Position numbers and translations under genes: made by a program. From Helicobacter_B zhangjianzhongii (GTDB taxonomy: Bacteria > Campylobacterota > Campylobacteria > Campylobacterales > Helicobacteraceae): a stretch of DNA of 64,000 bases. Numbering within the stretch: the first letter of the stretch is position 1; each line of letters opens with the position of its first letter. Of this stretch, positions 9,211-17,614 are shown in pieces. The notes beneath the pieces are model-generated. The model searched no databases, was not told the DNA's origin, and saw only the letters and a program-made list of their open reading frames with translations. The DNA is taken from positions 124,001-188,000 of the forward strand of contig NZ_JANURN010000001.1 of NCBI RefSeq assembly GCF_030249855.1, written 5' to 3'.

Positions 9211-10007
9211 CACAATCTCAAGCAAGCTCAAATCAAATGAAAGGCAAAACGCTTGTCATATCAGGGGCGACACGCGGTATCGGCAAGGCGATTTTGTATA
9301 AATTCGCGCAAAATGGCGTCAATGTGGCTTTCACATACAACAAAAACGAAGAAGAAGCAGATAAAATCGCCAAAGATGTAGAATCCACTTTTGGTATCAA
9401 GGCTCGCTACTATCCGCTCAATGTCCTAGAGCCAGAGCAGTATAGCGAGCTTTTTAGCAAGATTGATAGCGATTTTGATCGAGTGGATTTTTTTGTAAGC
9501 AATGCCATCATTTATGGCAAGAGTGTGGCTGGCGGGTTTGGACCATTTATGCGCCTGCGTCCTAGGGGGCTAAACAACATTTACACCGCCACGGTGCTAG
9601 CCTTTGTCGTGGGGGCGCAAGAAGCGGCAAAGCGTATGAAAGAAGTGGGTGGGGGTTCTATCATCTCCCTAAGCTCCACAGGCAATCTTGTGTATATGCC
9701 AAACTACGCAGGACACGGCAACTGCAAAAACGCCGTGGAGACAATGGTCAAATACGCTGCCGCTGAGCTTGGCGAGTGGGGCATACGCGTCAATGCTGTG
9801 AGCGGCGGACCGATCGATACAGATGCGCTGCGTGCTTTCCCAGACTATGCGGAAGTGCGTGCAAAAGTTGAAGAGCAATCTCCGCTTAATCGTATGGGCG
9901 CACCAGAAGATCTAGCAGGCGCAGCGTATTTCTTATGCGACTCTGCTCAAAGTGGCTGGCTCACAGGGCAGACAATCGTCATCGATGGCGGCACGACTTT
10001 CAAATAG
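9207..10007 (+). CDS. Short-chain dehydrogenase resembling enoyl-ACP reductase FabL
   Basis: 266 aa NAD(P)-dependent Rossmann-fold SDR. The cofactor motif is ISGATRGIGKA (about 18-28), and the active-site stretch reads Y-AGHGNC-K. That Tyr-x6-Lys spacing is the enoyl-ACP-reductase pattern (FabI/FabL) and not the Tyr-x3-Lys of ordinary SDRs. SGGPIDTDALRAFP resembles FabL's C-terminal substrate loop. In H. pylori the gene at this place (HP1014) is named as a hydroxysteroid dehydrogenase; I would favour a FabL-like reductase, but the chain contains no decisive proof. Coupled to dapA by a four-base overlap. Confidence 0.7.
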   Translation: MTQSQASSNQMKGKTLVISGATRGIGKAILYKFAQNGVNVAFTYNKNEEEADKIAKDVESTFGIKARYYPLNVLEPEQYSELFSKIDSDFDRVDFFVSNAIIYGKSVAGGFGPFMRLRPRGLNNIYTATVLAFVVGAQEAAKRMKEVGGGSIISLSSTGNLVYMPNYAGHGNCKNAVETMVKYAAAELGEWGIRVNAVSGGPIDTDALRAFPDYAEVRAKVEEQSPLNRMGAPEDLAGAAYFLCDSAQSGWLTGQTIVIDGGTTFK

Positions 10008-10048
10008 CCTAGCCAAGCACTTGCCTAACACTCTCCCACCAACCCCCA

Positions 10049-11722
10049 ATGCAGACCGACACAATCCCAGCAAGCACTTCTCTAGGTGCTTCCCTTGTCA
10101 TCACCACCTACAATAGCCCCGATCGCCTAGCTTTGGTGCTAGACTCTGTGCGAGATCTCTCCCCACTCCCAGCAGAAGTGATCATCGCTGATGATGGCAG
10201 CACGGAAGAGACTAGAATCCTTATAGAATCTTACGCAAAAGATTTCCCCTGTCCCTTGCGACATATATGGCAAGAAGACAAGGGCTTTCGCGTTAGCATT
10301 AGTCGCAACAAGGGCATAAAAGCCGCTACACAAGATTACATCATCACAATCGATGGCGATATGATTTTAGACCCCCACTTTATCGCCGATCATTTGCGAT
10401 TCGCCAAAAGGGGCGTGGTTTTGCAAGGCTCTAGGACAGGGCTAAGCGATAAAGTCTCCCAAGAGATTTTAGCCGCCAAAGCACAAGCCCCACAGCAGAG
10501 CACAGCCTACCGCCTAGCATTTGCGCATAAAAAGGCTAAGTCTCACCGCCTAGCATTTATGGCATATTTGGCAAACTTGCGCTCCACCACCGCACGCTAT
10601 TTACGCAAGAGTCCATATCTCAAGCCTGTCGTGCGCACTTGTAATATGAGCTTTTATAAAAGTGATTGGGAGAAGCTAGGCGGATTTGATGAGGGCTATA
10701 CAGGCTGGGGGCGAGATGATACAGACTTTGTCGCGCGGCTTTTGCTCCAAGGCGGCAAGCTAAAGCGCGTAACCTTTAGCGCAGTGGCATACCATATCCA
10801 CCACGAGAGCAATATCAACCCACAAGCCCTAGCGATCAATGACAAACGCTATCTTGCTATGCTCAAATCCCACGGCATTACTTATCCCCCCCCCCTACCA
10901 AATCCTAGCGATGTCTCCCTTGTCATCACCACCTACAATAGCCCCGATCGCCTAGCTTTGGTGCTAGATTCTGTGCGAGATCTCTCCCCGCTCCCAGCAG
11001 AAGTCATCATCGCTGATGATGGCAGCACGGAAGAGACTAGAATCCTTATAGAATCCTATGCCAAGCACTTCCCCTGCCCCTTGCGACATATATGGCAAGA
11101 AGACAAGGGCTTTCGCGCAAGTGCTAGCCGCAATAAAGGCATTACCGCGGCTAAAGAAGCGTATATTATCTTAATCGATGGCGATATGATTTTAGACTCA
11201 CACTTTATCGCGGATCATCTGCGCTTTGCCAAAAGTGGATTCTGCCTAGGCGGCTCTCGCACAATGCTTTGTGAGAATACTACCAAGGAGATTCTAGCCA
11301 AGCGCACTAGCGGCGATACAAGCGCGTATAAAGAGGGCTTTAAATACAAAAGCTGGAAGGCTTATCGCTGCACGCTTCTAGCGTGGATTATTTATCTATG
11401 TAGTCAAAAAAGTGCCAAAAGCTTCACCAAAAGTGTCAAGGCAAATGTTGGGAGCTGCAATATGAGCTTTTATAAAGCAGATTTTGAGAAAATAGGCGGG
11501 TTTAATGAACGCTTCACAGGACACGGGTCAGAAGATTGGGAGTTTGTAGCTAGATTTTTGTTTGCCGGGGGGAGAAGTGCTAGGCTGAAGTTTTGCGCTG
11601 TGGGCTATCATATCCACCACCCCACTCGCCCACAAGATCGCGCTAATGCCAACTACCAGCTCTACCTTGAGACTCTGCGCACTCACCTTGGCACACTGCC
11701 TAAAGATGCCAAACGAGCATAA
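10049..11722 (+). CDS. Tandem double-domain family 2 glycosyltransferase, phase-variable
   Basis: 557 aa made of two GT-A glycosyltransferases in one chain. Domain 1 spans about 14-280 and domain 2 about 289-555. Both open with SLVITTYNSPDRLALVL and carry EVIIADDGSTEETRIL, an IDGDM metal motif, and a GT7-like acceptor-side motif (GWGRDDTDF in domain 1, GHGSEDWEF in domain 2). The nucleotide sequences of the two N-terminal portions are nearly identical over about 200 bp at an offset of 825 bp, so the duplication is recent or being converted. The linker is encoded by a C10 run. In the present register both domains are read; loss or gain of one C stops translation shortly after domain 1. Sugar specificity unknown; likely lipopolysaccharide or capsule. 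No strong ribosome site at ATG 10049. Confidence 0.82.
   Translation: MQTDTIPASTSLGASLVITTYNSPDRLALVLDSVRDLSPLPAEVIIADDGSTEETRILIESYAKDFPCPLRHIWQEDKGFRVSISRNKGIKAATQDYIITIDGDMILDPHFIADHLRFAKRGVVLQGSRTGLSDKVSQEILAAKAQAPQQSTAYRLAFAHKKAKSHRLAFMAYLANLRSTTARYLRKSPYLKPVVRTCNMSFYKSDWEKLGGFDEGYTGWGRDDTDFVARLLLQGGKLKRVTFSAVAYHIHHESNINPQALAINDKRYLAMLKSHGITYPPPLPNPSDVSLVITTYNSPDRLALVLDSVRDLSPLPAEVIIADDGSTEETRILIESYAKHFPCPLRHIWQEDKGFRASASRNKGITAAKEAYIILIDGDMILDSHFIADHLRFAKSGFCLGGSRTMLCENTTKEILAKRTSGDTSAYKEGFKYKSWKAYRCTLLAWIIYLCSQKSAKSFTKSVKANVGSCNMSFYKADFEKIGGFNERFTGHGSEDWEFVARFLFAGGRSARLKFCAVGYHIHHPTRPQDRANANYQLYLETLRTHLGTLPKDAKRA
10092..11115 (+). repeat. Direct repeat inside the tandem glycosyltransferase gene
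   Basis: Copy 1 about 10092-10290, copy 2 about 10917-11115, in the same orientation, 825 bp apart (275 codons, in frame). By eye they differ at only a handful of mostly silent positions, for example gactct/gattct. Beyond about 200 bp identity falls off. Confidence 0.85.
10886..10895 (+). repeat. C10 homopolymer at the junction of the two GT domains
   Basis: Ten consecutive C residues coding Pro-Pro-Pro plus the first base of the next codon. With C10 the frame continues into domain 2. With C11 a TAG follows within a few codons; with C9 a TAG comes after about two dozen codons. Typical length for slipped-strand phase variation in Helicobacter and Campylobacter. Confidence 0.85.
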
Positions 11723-11820
11723 TAAGGCACTAAAGAGCTACCTTGATCGCGTGTAGATCGCGCTGCTAGTAGAATCTATGAGAGGGATATGCTAGGTAGC
11801 TCAATTATTATGAGATATTT

Positions 11821-14499
11821 ATGGATAGCATAAAGTTTTTGATTTTGCTTAATGGTGAAGACAAAACAGAATCTATTACAAGCATAAAAGAGCAAGATAA
11901 TCTATGGCACATCACATTTGCTAATACGGCAAAAACTTATACCTACAAACACGACAAAGTCATCTTTCTTACAAATCCGCAAAAGCACACAAAGCCAGAG
12001 AAGCTTGGTATTTATAATGCTAAATTTGCCCTTATTTTTGAAAAGTATTGCAAAATATTTTTTGACAATGGGACAACAAAACTGCTAGAAACGACAATGC
12101 TATTACCAGATACAAAAGGCTGTAATGCCGATGTTTTTTTGTATTGCAAAGAGTTGGCTACTATCGTAGGGGTAAAAAATGAGGAAAATAAGTCGCTTCT
12201 CTCAAAGGCATACAACAAAATAGATATGGTAGCAAAAGAGAGTGTTTTGAGTCATTATTTATGCGCAAGTCAGCCACACAAGAATGATATGGATTCTCCC
12301 ATACTTTCGCCATTTGGCTTAAATGCTTCACAATTTCAAGCAATTTACAATGCTTTAGAATCTCAAGTAAGTATCATAGAAGGACCTCCTGGCACAGGCA
12401 AAACACAAAGTATATTAAACATCATTGCAAATATTATATTTCTTGGCAAAAATGTAGCTGTGGTTTCCAACAATAACGCCGCGACAGATAATGTCTTTAT
12501 GAAGCTAGAAAAATATGGCTTGACACATCTATGCGCAAAGCTTGGTAAAAAAGACAATATCAAGCAGTTTTTGCAAAATCAATCACATATCTACCCAGAT
12601 TTTGCACAATCCATCACACAAGAGGAAAAGGACACACTCTATCAAGCCATACAAAAGCTCAACACACAAGCACAAGAGATTTTTACTTTACAAAATGCTA
12701 TCGCAAAGCAAAAATCTCTTCTTAGTGCATTAGAGCTAGAGTTTCGCCATTTTACAATGCAAGAAAATTTACAGATATATCCACATTTTTTGACATCTTT
12801 GCAAAAGGATTCTACCCTTTTACTCAAGACAAAGATCGCTTTTGAAAACACCCCAAAAGGTTGGCGATATTTTTTGCTTGTATGCAAACTCTGCTTGATA
12901 CAACACATTGGAAATTTTGCTTTTTATAAACTTCCTTTGCAAGATATTATCCAACATTTTGAATACGCTTATTATGTGCAAAGTATCGCTACTGCCAAGG
13001 AAACACTCACCCACGATACAAAACGCCTAGAGGCATTACGCATTGCACAAACACTAGAGCATTTGCAAGAATATTCTTTTACCCTTTTGCGTGAATCTGT
13101 GCGGATTAGATACGACAATCGCACACAAAGACCTATTTTTAGCGAAAAGGATATGTTTAATAATGCAGAGCAGTTTTGCGATGAATACCCCATAATTTTT
13201 AGCACCACACACGCTATCAAAAATTGTTTTGGGCGAGATTTTCTCTTTGATTATTTAATCATTGATGAAGCCTCGCAGGTAGATTTAGTAACAGGTGTTT
13301 TGGCTCTAAGTGTGGCTAGAAATATTGTGATTGTAGGAGATACAAAGCAATTACCAAATGTGATAGATTCTGCAACATCTCAACAAATCCAAGAGATCAC
13401 TACACACTATAAAATCCCCTCACGCTATGACTATGCGCAGCATTCTTTTTTAAGCTCTGTGTGTAGTGTTTTGCCAAATGCCCCTAGAGTTTTGCTTAAA
13501 GAGCATTATCGCTGCCATCCTAAAATCATCAATTTTTGCAATCAAAAGTTTTATGACAATGCACTTGTCATTTTAAGTGAAGATAATGGAGAAGCAAATG
13601 TGCTAGAGGTGTATATCAGTCCTGCTGGTAATCACGCAAGGGGGCATTATAATCAAAGAGAAATTGACATTATTGCCAATGAAATCCTGCCAAGCACCAC
13701 CATAGAGTCGCACGAAATAGGCATTATCACTCCCTATAATGAGCAAAAAGCACATTTACAAAAAGTAGTGGGCGAGATTGAAGCAGACACTGTGCATAAA
13801 TATCAAGGCAGAGAAAAAGACCTTATCATCATCGCAACTACCGATAATCAAAGCAATGATTTTATCGATGATAGCAAAATGCTAAATGTCGCCATTACAC
13901 GAGCTAAAAAACAGCTAAAACTCATCGTATCTTATGATGTGTGCCATAAACAAAACACAAATATCAATGACTTTATCCGTTATATCACCTATCAAAGTGC
14001 AAAACCCATAGAAAGCAAAGTTTATTCAATCTTTGATCTACTCTATAAAGCAAATGCACAAGCAAGAGAATTGTATCTCAAGGGCAAAAGGCGTATCTCG
14101 CAATTTGATTCAGAAAATATTGCCTTTGCTTTTATCAAGGACATACTCCAGCAAGATTCTTACCATAGCCTTGATGTTTTGCCGCACATACCCCTTGCTA
14201 AAGTCATTAAAATAGATGAAGCTCTCACGCAAGAAGAAAAGCTCTATGCGCAAAATCCACTCACACATTTTGATTTTATCATCTATCATATTATGGATAA
14301 AACGCCTTTGCTTGCTGTTGAGATTGATGGCTATGCGTTTCACCATACACATAAGCAGCTAAATCGCGATAGGCTTAAAGATAGCATTTGCAAAAAGCAC
14401 AATTTTCCACTTTTACGCCTTAGCACCACACAAAGCGCAGAATCTAAACGCCTAAGAGATATGCTTCAGGCTTTGCTTAATAACAATGGCAGAAATTAA
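11821..14499 (+). CDS. SF1 (UPF1/Dna2-like) helicase with C-terminal DUF2726-like nuclease domain
   Basis: 892 aa. Walker A GPPGTGKT is at 188-195, Walker B DEAS at 482-485, then GDTKQLPN, EHYRCHPKI, ITPYNEQ, VHKYQGREKDLI and NVAITRAKKQL: the ordered SF1 helicase motifs with the ATPase core interrupted by a helical 1B insert (about 240-420). The C-terminus (about 800-885) has FDFII, then LLAVEIDGYAFHH with E834/D836, then QLNRDRLKDSICKKHNFPLLRL. This is the DUF2726 pattern, related to PD-(D/E)xK and Vsr nucleases. Such helicase-nuclease fusions occur among repair and anti-phage proteins; the role here is inferred. Codon usage is clearly more A/T-rich than the flanking genes, suggesting acquisition. 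No partner methylase or effector lies beside it. Confidence 0.82.
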   Translation: MDSIKFLILLNGEDKTESITSIKEQDNLWHITFANTAKTYTYKHDKVIFLTNPQKHTKPEKLGIYNAKFALIFEKYCKIFFDNGTTKLLETTMLLPDTKGCNADVFLYCKELATIVGVKNEENKSLLSKAYNKIDMVAKESVLSHYLCASQPHKNDMDSPILSPFGLNASQFQAIYNALESQVSIIEGPPGTGKTQSILNIIANIIFLGKNVAVVSNNNAATDNVFMKLEKYGLTHLCAKLGKKDNIKQFLQNQSHIYPDFAQSITQEEKDTLYQAIQKLNTQAQEIFTLQNAIAKQKSLLSALELEFRHFTMQENLQIYPHFLTSLQKDSTLLLKTKIAFENTPKGWRYFLLVCKLCLIQHIGNFAFYKLPLQDIIQHFEYAYYVQSIATAKETLTHDTKRLEALRIAQTLEHLQEYSFTLLRESVRIRYDNRTQRPIFSEKDMFNNAEQFCDEYPIIFSTTHAIKNCFGRDFLFDYLIIDEASQVDLVTGVLALSVARNIVIVGDTKQLPNVIDSATSQQIQEITTHYKIPSRYDYAQHSFLSSVCSVLPNAPRVLLKEHYRCHPKIINFCNQKFYDNALVILSEDNGEANVLEVYISPAGNHARGHYNQREIDIIANEILPSTTIESHEIGIITPYNEQKAHLQKVVGEIEADTVHKYQGREKDLIIIATTDNQSNDFIDDSKMLNVAITRAKKQLKLIVSYDVCHKQNTNINDFIRYITYQSAKPIESKVYSIFDLLYKANAQARELYLKGKRRISQFDSENIAFAFIKDILQQDSYHSLDVLPHIPLAKVIKIDEALTQEEKLYAQNPLTHFDFIIYHIMDKTPLLAVEIDGYAFHHTHKQLNRDRLKDSICKKHNFPLLRLSTTQSAESKRLRDMLQALLNNNGRN

Positions 14500-14508
14500 A
14501 GGAAAATA

Positions 14509-15315
14509 ATGCAATACATCACCCTAAATAATGGCATTACAATGCCTAGCATTGGGCTTGGGACCTATGAGCTTTGTGGGCAAAAGGGTGTGAAAATAAT
14601 GCAAAATGCCCTGCACATTGGATACAGACTCTTTGATACCGCACAAATGTATAAAAATGAAAAGGAGCTAGGCATAGCCATAGCACAGAGTCTGCAACAC
14701 TTACAAAGAAACGATCTTTTCATCACCACAAAGCTTTCATCTAGTATGCCCTACAAAAAGGCGTGGCAAAGCATAGAGGGTAGCCTACAAAATCTTGGGC
14801 TAGAATATGTAGATTTGCTTGTAATCCACGAGCCTTACGCAAATGCTAAAGAAATGTATCAAGCCTGTGAAGAGGCGTATCGCAAAGGGCTTATACGCGC
14901 AATTGGAATCTCAAATTTTTATGGCAGATTTTTGGAGGATTTTTTAGATTCTGTGCGTGTTAAGCCTGTGCTAAATCAGGTCCAAGCACATATTTTCTTC
15001 CAGCAACACACATTGCAAAAATTTTTAGAATCTAAGCATATTCACTTGCAAGCGTGGAGTCCTTTAGCTTGTGGGAGAAATGGCATTTTTACAAATGCGA
15101 CTTTGCAGGGCATAGCAAAAGCACATCATAAAAGCACCGCACAAATTGCTTTGAAATTTTTGCTAGATAAGGGCATAAGCGTGATACCAAAGGCTTCAAG
15201 TTTAAAGCGATTGCAAGAAAATCTCGCACTCTTTGACTTTAGCTTAACGCAAAACGAGAGAGATTCTATCACACGACTTGATAGTAATAAAAGCCTTTTT
15301 GGCTGGGATTGTTAG
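14509..15315 (+). CDS. Aldo/keto reductase (AKR5/DKG-reductase type)
   Basis: 268 aa NADPH-dependent carbonyl reductase. It starts ITLNNGITMPSIGLGTY. The catalytic tetrad regions are visible: Asp in FDTAQMY, Tyr of the same motif, Lys in ITTKLSS and His in LLVIHEP. GISNFYG, NQVQAHIFFQQ and the cofactor loop VIPKASS follow. It begins 9 bases after the helicase gene with AAAGGA as ribosome site and runs into the merR promoter. Nearby MerR, hydrolase and cupin genes suggest a response to reactive carbonyls or electrophiles, but that is inference. Confidence 0.88.
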   Translation: MQYITLNNGITMPSIGLGTYELCGQKGVKIMQNALHIGYRLFDTAQMYKNEKELGIAIAQSLQHLQRNDLFITTKLSSSMPYKKAWQSIEGSLQNLGLEYVDLLVIHEPYANAKEMYQACEEAYRKGLIRAIGISNFYGRFLEDFLDSVRVKPVLNQVQAHIFFQQHTLQKFLESKHIHLQAWSPLACGRNGIFTNATLQGIAKAHHKSTAQIALKFLLDKGISVIPKASSLKRLQENLALFDFSLTQNERDSITRLDSNKSLFGWDC

Positions 15316-15334
15316 GGGTTATTCACTTTTACCC

Positions 15335-15340
15335 TATAAT
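15335..15340 (+). promoter_or_regulatory. Candidate -10 box of the merR gene
   Basis: TATAAT 24 bases upstream of the merR start codon, just after the aldo/keto reductase stop. A weak TTGTTA lies 20 bases further up. Campylobacterota promoters depend mainly on the -10, so this alone is meaningful. Confidence 0.5.
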
Positions 15341-15364
15341 TACAAGAAACGACAAGGAAAACAA

Positions 15365-15784
15365 ATGGCATACACAATCATAGAAGTTGAGAAAATGACA
15401 GGGATTCCATCAAGAAAGATTAGATTCTGGCTTGATAAGGGACTGTTCCCCTTTATAGAGCGTGATGAAAATGGTGTGCGTTACTTTGCAAAAAGTGATA
15501 TGGAGTGGGCTAGGTGGATAGAGTGGCTTAGACAATGTGGAATGAGTCTAAAAGAAATTCGCGAGTATGCGGAGGCTTTAAGCGGGGGTATTAAAACTGC
15601 ACCAAAACGCAGGGCATTACTGCAAAAAAGCTACACAAATTTGCAAACGCACATCGCTTCACTGCAAGAGATTTCACAAAAGCTAGAGACAAAAATTGGA
15701 TTGTATGATGAGATGATAGAAAAAGGCGTGGATACCTTTAATCCGCAAAGTGGGGATTATAAGGGGTGTGAAAAGCAGTGTTAA
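15365..15784 (+). CDS. MerR-family transcriptional regulator
   Basis: 139 aa from ATG 15365, with AAGGA just upstream; the open frame extends further 5' but only into the reductase gene. The N-terminal winged helix (YTIIEVEKMTGIPSRKIRFW, then GVRYFAKSD) and the long C-terminal helix (about 75-120) are typical of the family. The short effector tail ends DYKGCEKQC with two cysteines near the C-terminus, which may sense thiol-reactive compounds, although metal binding cannot be excluded. The promoter it most plausibly controls is at 15906-15936. Confidence 0.85.
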   Translation: MAYTIIEVEKMTGIPSRKIRFWLDKGLFPFIERDENGVRYFAKSDMEWARWIEWLRQCGMSLKEIREYAEALSGGIKTAPKRRALLQKSYTNLQTHIASLQEISQKLETKIGLYDEMIEKGVDTFNPQSGDYKGCEKQC

Positions 15785-15905
15785 GCTACTGCTAAATCGC
15801 CCTTAGTCAAATAGGCTATATTTCCTTAGCCTTAAACTTAACTTTGAAGTTCTAGCTGCTTTCAAGCCCTAGTCTAAATAAGTTCAAAAATCTTGCATTT
15901 TCCCC

Positions 15906-15936
15906 TTGACAGACACTAGGTGTCAGGCTTTATACT
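15906..15936 (+). promoter_or_regulatory. MerR-type promoter with 19-bp spacer and central operator dyad
   Basis: -35 TTGACA (15906-15911) and -10 TATACT (15931-15936) are separated by exactly 19 bases, the stretched spacing that MerR proteins correct by DNA distortion. Inside the spacer lies the dyad GACAC-TAG-GTGTC (15912-15924). The hydrolase start is about 58 bases downstream of the -10. Sequence shows the sites directly; control by the adjacent merR is inference from family behaviour. Confidence 0.78.
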
Positions 15937-15993
15937 TTTACACACAGAATCAAATAAGATTCTATATTTCACATCCATTTTAAAGGACACATA

Positions 15994-17106
15994 ATGAAAA
16001 CAAAACAAAATCGCAGAGATTTTTTACAAAAAGTTGGCATAGGAGCAGGAGCATTACTTATAGGCAACACGCTTTTAGCAAAAGAAAGTAGCCCAAAAGC
16101 TCAAAGCCCTAGCACACAAAAATTTAGAGAAGAAAAGCTAAATCTTAGCACAAAATGGGATAAGACTTTTCCTAAAAGCTCTAAGGTGCTTCATCAAAAA
16201 GTAACCTTTCACAATCGCTATGGAATCACACTTGCCGCTGATTTATATCTGCCAAAAAATCCAAGTAAAGATTCTAAACTCCCAGCCCTCGCACTAAGTG
16301 GTCCCTTTGGTGCTGTAAAGGAGCAATCAAGCGGACTTTACGCACAGATTCTAGCAGAAAGTGGCTTTATCACTCTAGCCTTTGACCCAAGCTTTACAGG
16401 TGAGAGTGGTGGGCTTCCTCGCTATGTCGCTTCGCCTGATATAAATACAGAGGATTTTAGTGCGGCGGCGGATTTTCTAAGCCTTTATCCAAATGTGGAT
16501 TCTAGTAAAATCGGCGTTGTGGGGATTTGTGGCTTTGGGGGCTTTGCGATTAATGCTGCGGCAAATGACCCACGCATTAGGGCTACCCTTGCTTCTACGA
16601 TGTATGATATGAGTTGTGTGTATGCAAATGGCTATTTTGATAAAGAAAATAGCAAAGAAGCAAGGAATAAAAAGCGAAAAGAGTTAGCAGACCAAAGGCT
16701 AAAAGACTATAAAAGCGGTGTGTATGCCCTAGCAGGAGGCGTGATAGATCCGCTGCCAAGCGATGCACCAGAATTTGTAAAAGACTATCATAGCTACTAC
16801 AAAACACCTCGCGCTTACCACAAACGCTCACTAGCTTCTAATGGTGGGTGGAATCGCACTTCAATGCTGCCCTTTTTGAATATGCCGATTCTAACTTATA
16901 GCGATGAAATTGAAAATGCGGTGCTTTTGATACACGGAGAAAAGGCACATAGTAGGTATTTTAGCGAAGATGCGTATAAAAAGCTTAAAGGGAAAAATAA
17001 GGAGCTTTTCATCGTCAAAAACGCTTCACACACGGATTTATACGATAAGCTAGATATTATCCCCTTTGCAAAAATCACAGCATTTTTCAAGCAGTATTTA
17101 GTATAA
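15994..17106 (+). CDS. Tat-exported alpha/beta hydrolase (dienelactone-hydrolase-like)
   Basis: 370 aa. The N-terminus carries a twin-arginine signal (NRRDFLQKVGIGAGALLIG), so the folded enzyme is probably exported to the periplasm. The hydrolase core starts around residue 75. The nucleophile elbow reads GICGFGG with Cys179 in place of the usual serine, as in dienelactone hydrolases; H346 in NASHTDLYD is the likely catalytic histidine. The YcjY-like alpha/beta hydrolase family often sits with MerR regulators and reductases. First gene downstream of the 19-bp-spacer promoter and followed closely by the cupin and acetyltransferase genes. Substrate unknown. Confidence 0.82.
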   Translation: MKTKQNRRDFLQKVGIGAGALLIGNTLLAKESSPKAQSPSTQKFREEKLNLSTKWDKTFPKSSKVLHQKVTFHNRYGITLAADLYLPKNPSKDSKLPALALSGPFGAVKEQSSGLYAQILAESGFITLAFDPSFTGESGGLPRYVASPDINTEDFSAAADFLSLYPNVDSSKIGVVGICGFGGFAINAAANDPRIRATLASTMYDMSCVYANGYFDKENSKEARNKKRKELADQRLKDYKSGVYALAGGVIDPLPSDAPEFVKDYHSYYKTPRAYHKRSLASNGGWNRTSMLPFLNMPILTYSDEIENAVLLIHGEKAHSRYFSEDAYKKLKGKNKELFIVKNASHTDLYDKLDIIPFAKITAFFKQYLV

Positions 17107-17126
17107 ATATTTTTCAAGGAGCGCGT

Positions 17127-17612
17127 ATGCAAATAAGTAAAATTATTGCTGCTAGTATATTGGCAGTATGTTTCGCACAAGGAGAAAAATCTATGCAAGA
17201 GATTACAAAAGAGGCAAAAGAGATGAAAGGAGATTCTAGAATCTTTAGTGGTGATGTTAGAATTACAATGCTTTTTGAGAAAAATGCGTGGCGGAATTTT
17301 AGCGGTGCAAGAGTGCATTTTAGCCCAAAGGCTAGGAGTGCTTGGCACACTCACCCTGCTGGGCAGACACTTATCGTAACGCAAGGTGTGATTTACACAG
17401 GCACAAAGAATGGAATCGTGCATAAAGCAGAGACGGGAGAGAGCATTGCTTGTCCGCCAAATGTAGCGCATTGGCACGGAGCGGGGCTAGAATCTAGCGG
17501 CACTCATATCGCCCTAACGCAATATGATAAGGATTCTAATGTAGTGTGGGGACAGAAACTAAGTGATGAAGAGTATTTACAAGCGATTAAACAAACAGAG
17601 AAAAGGAAGTGA
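17127..17612 (+). CDS. Cupin-domain protein with signal peptide
   Basis: 161 aa. Residues 1-20 (ISKIIAASILAVCFAQG) look like a cleavable signal. The cupin barrel holds metal ligands in WHTHPAGQTLIVTQG and CPPNVAHWHGAG (His, His, Glu-like positions, His). It resembles small cupins associated with carboxymuconolactone-decarboxylase or quinone-oxidising operons. GGAG precedes ATG 17127; an internal ATG at 17193 would give a cytoplasmic form. The acetyltransferase start lies across its stop, so these genes are co-transcribed. Exact reaction unknown. Confidence 0.78.
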   Translation: MQISKIIAASILAVCFAQGEKSMQEITKEAKEMKGDSRIFSGDVRITMLFEKNAWRNFSGARVHFSPKARSAWHTHPAGQTLIVTQGVIYTGTKNGIVHKAETGESIACPPNVAHWHGAGLESSGTHIALTQYDKDSNVVWGQKLSDEEYLQAIKQTEKRK

Positions 17613-17614
17613 TT

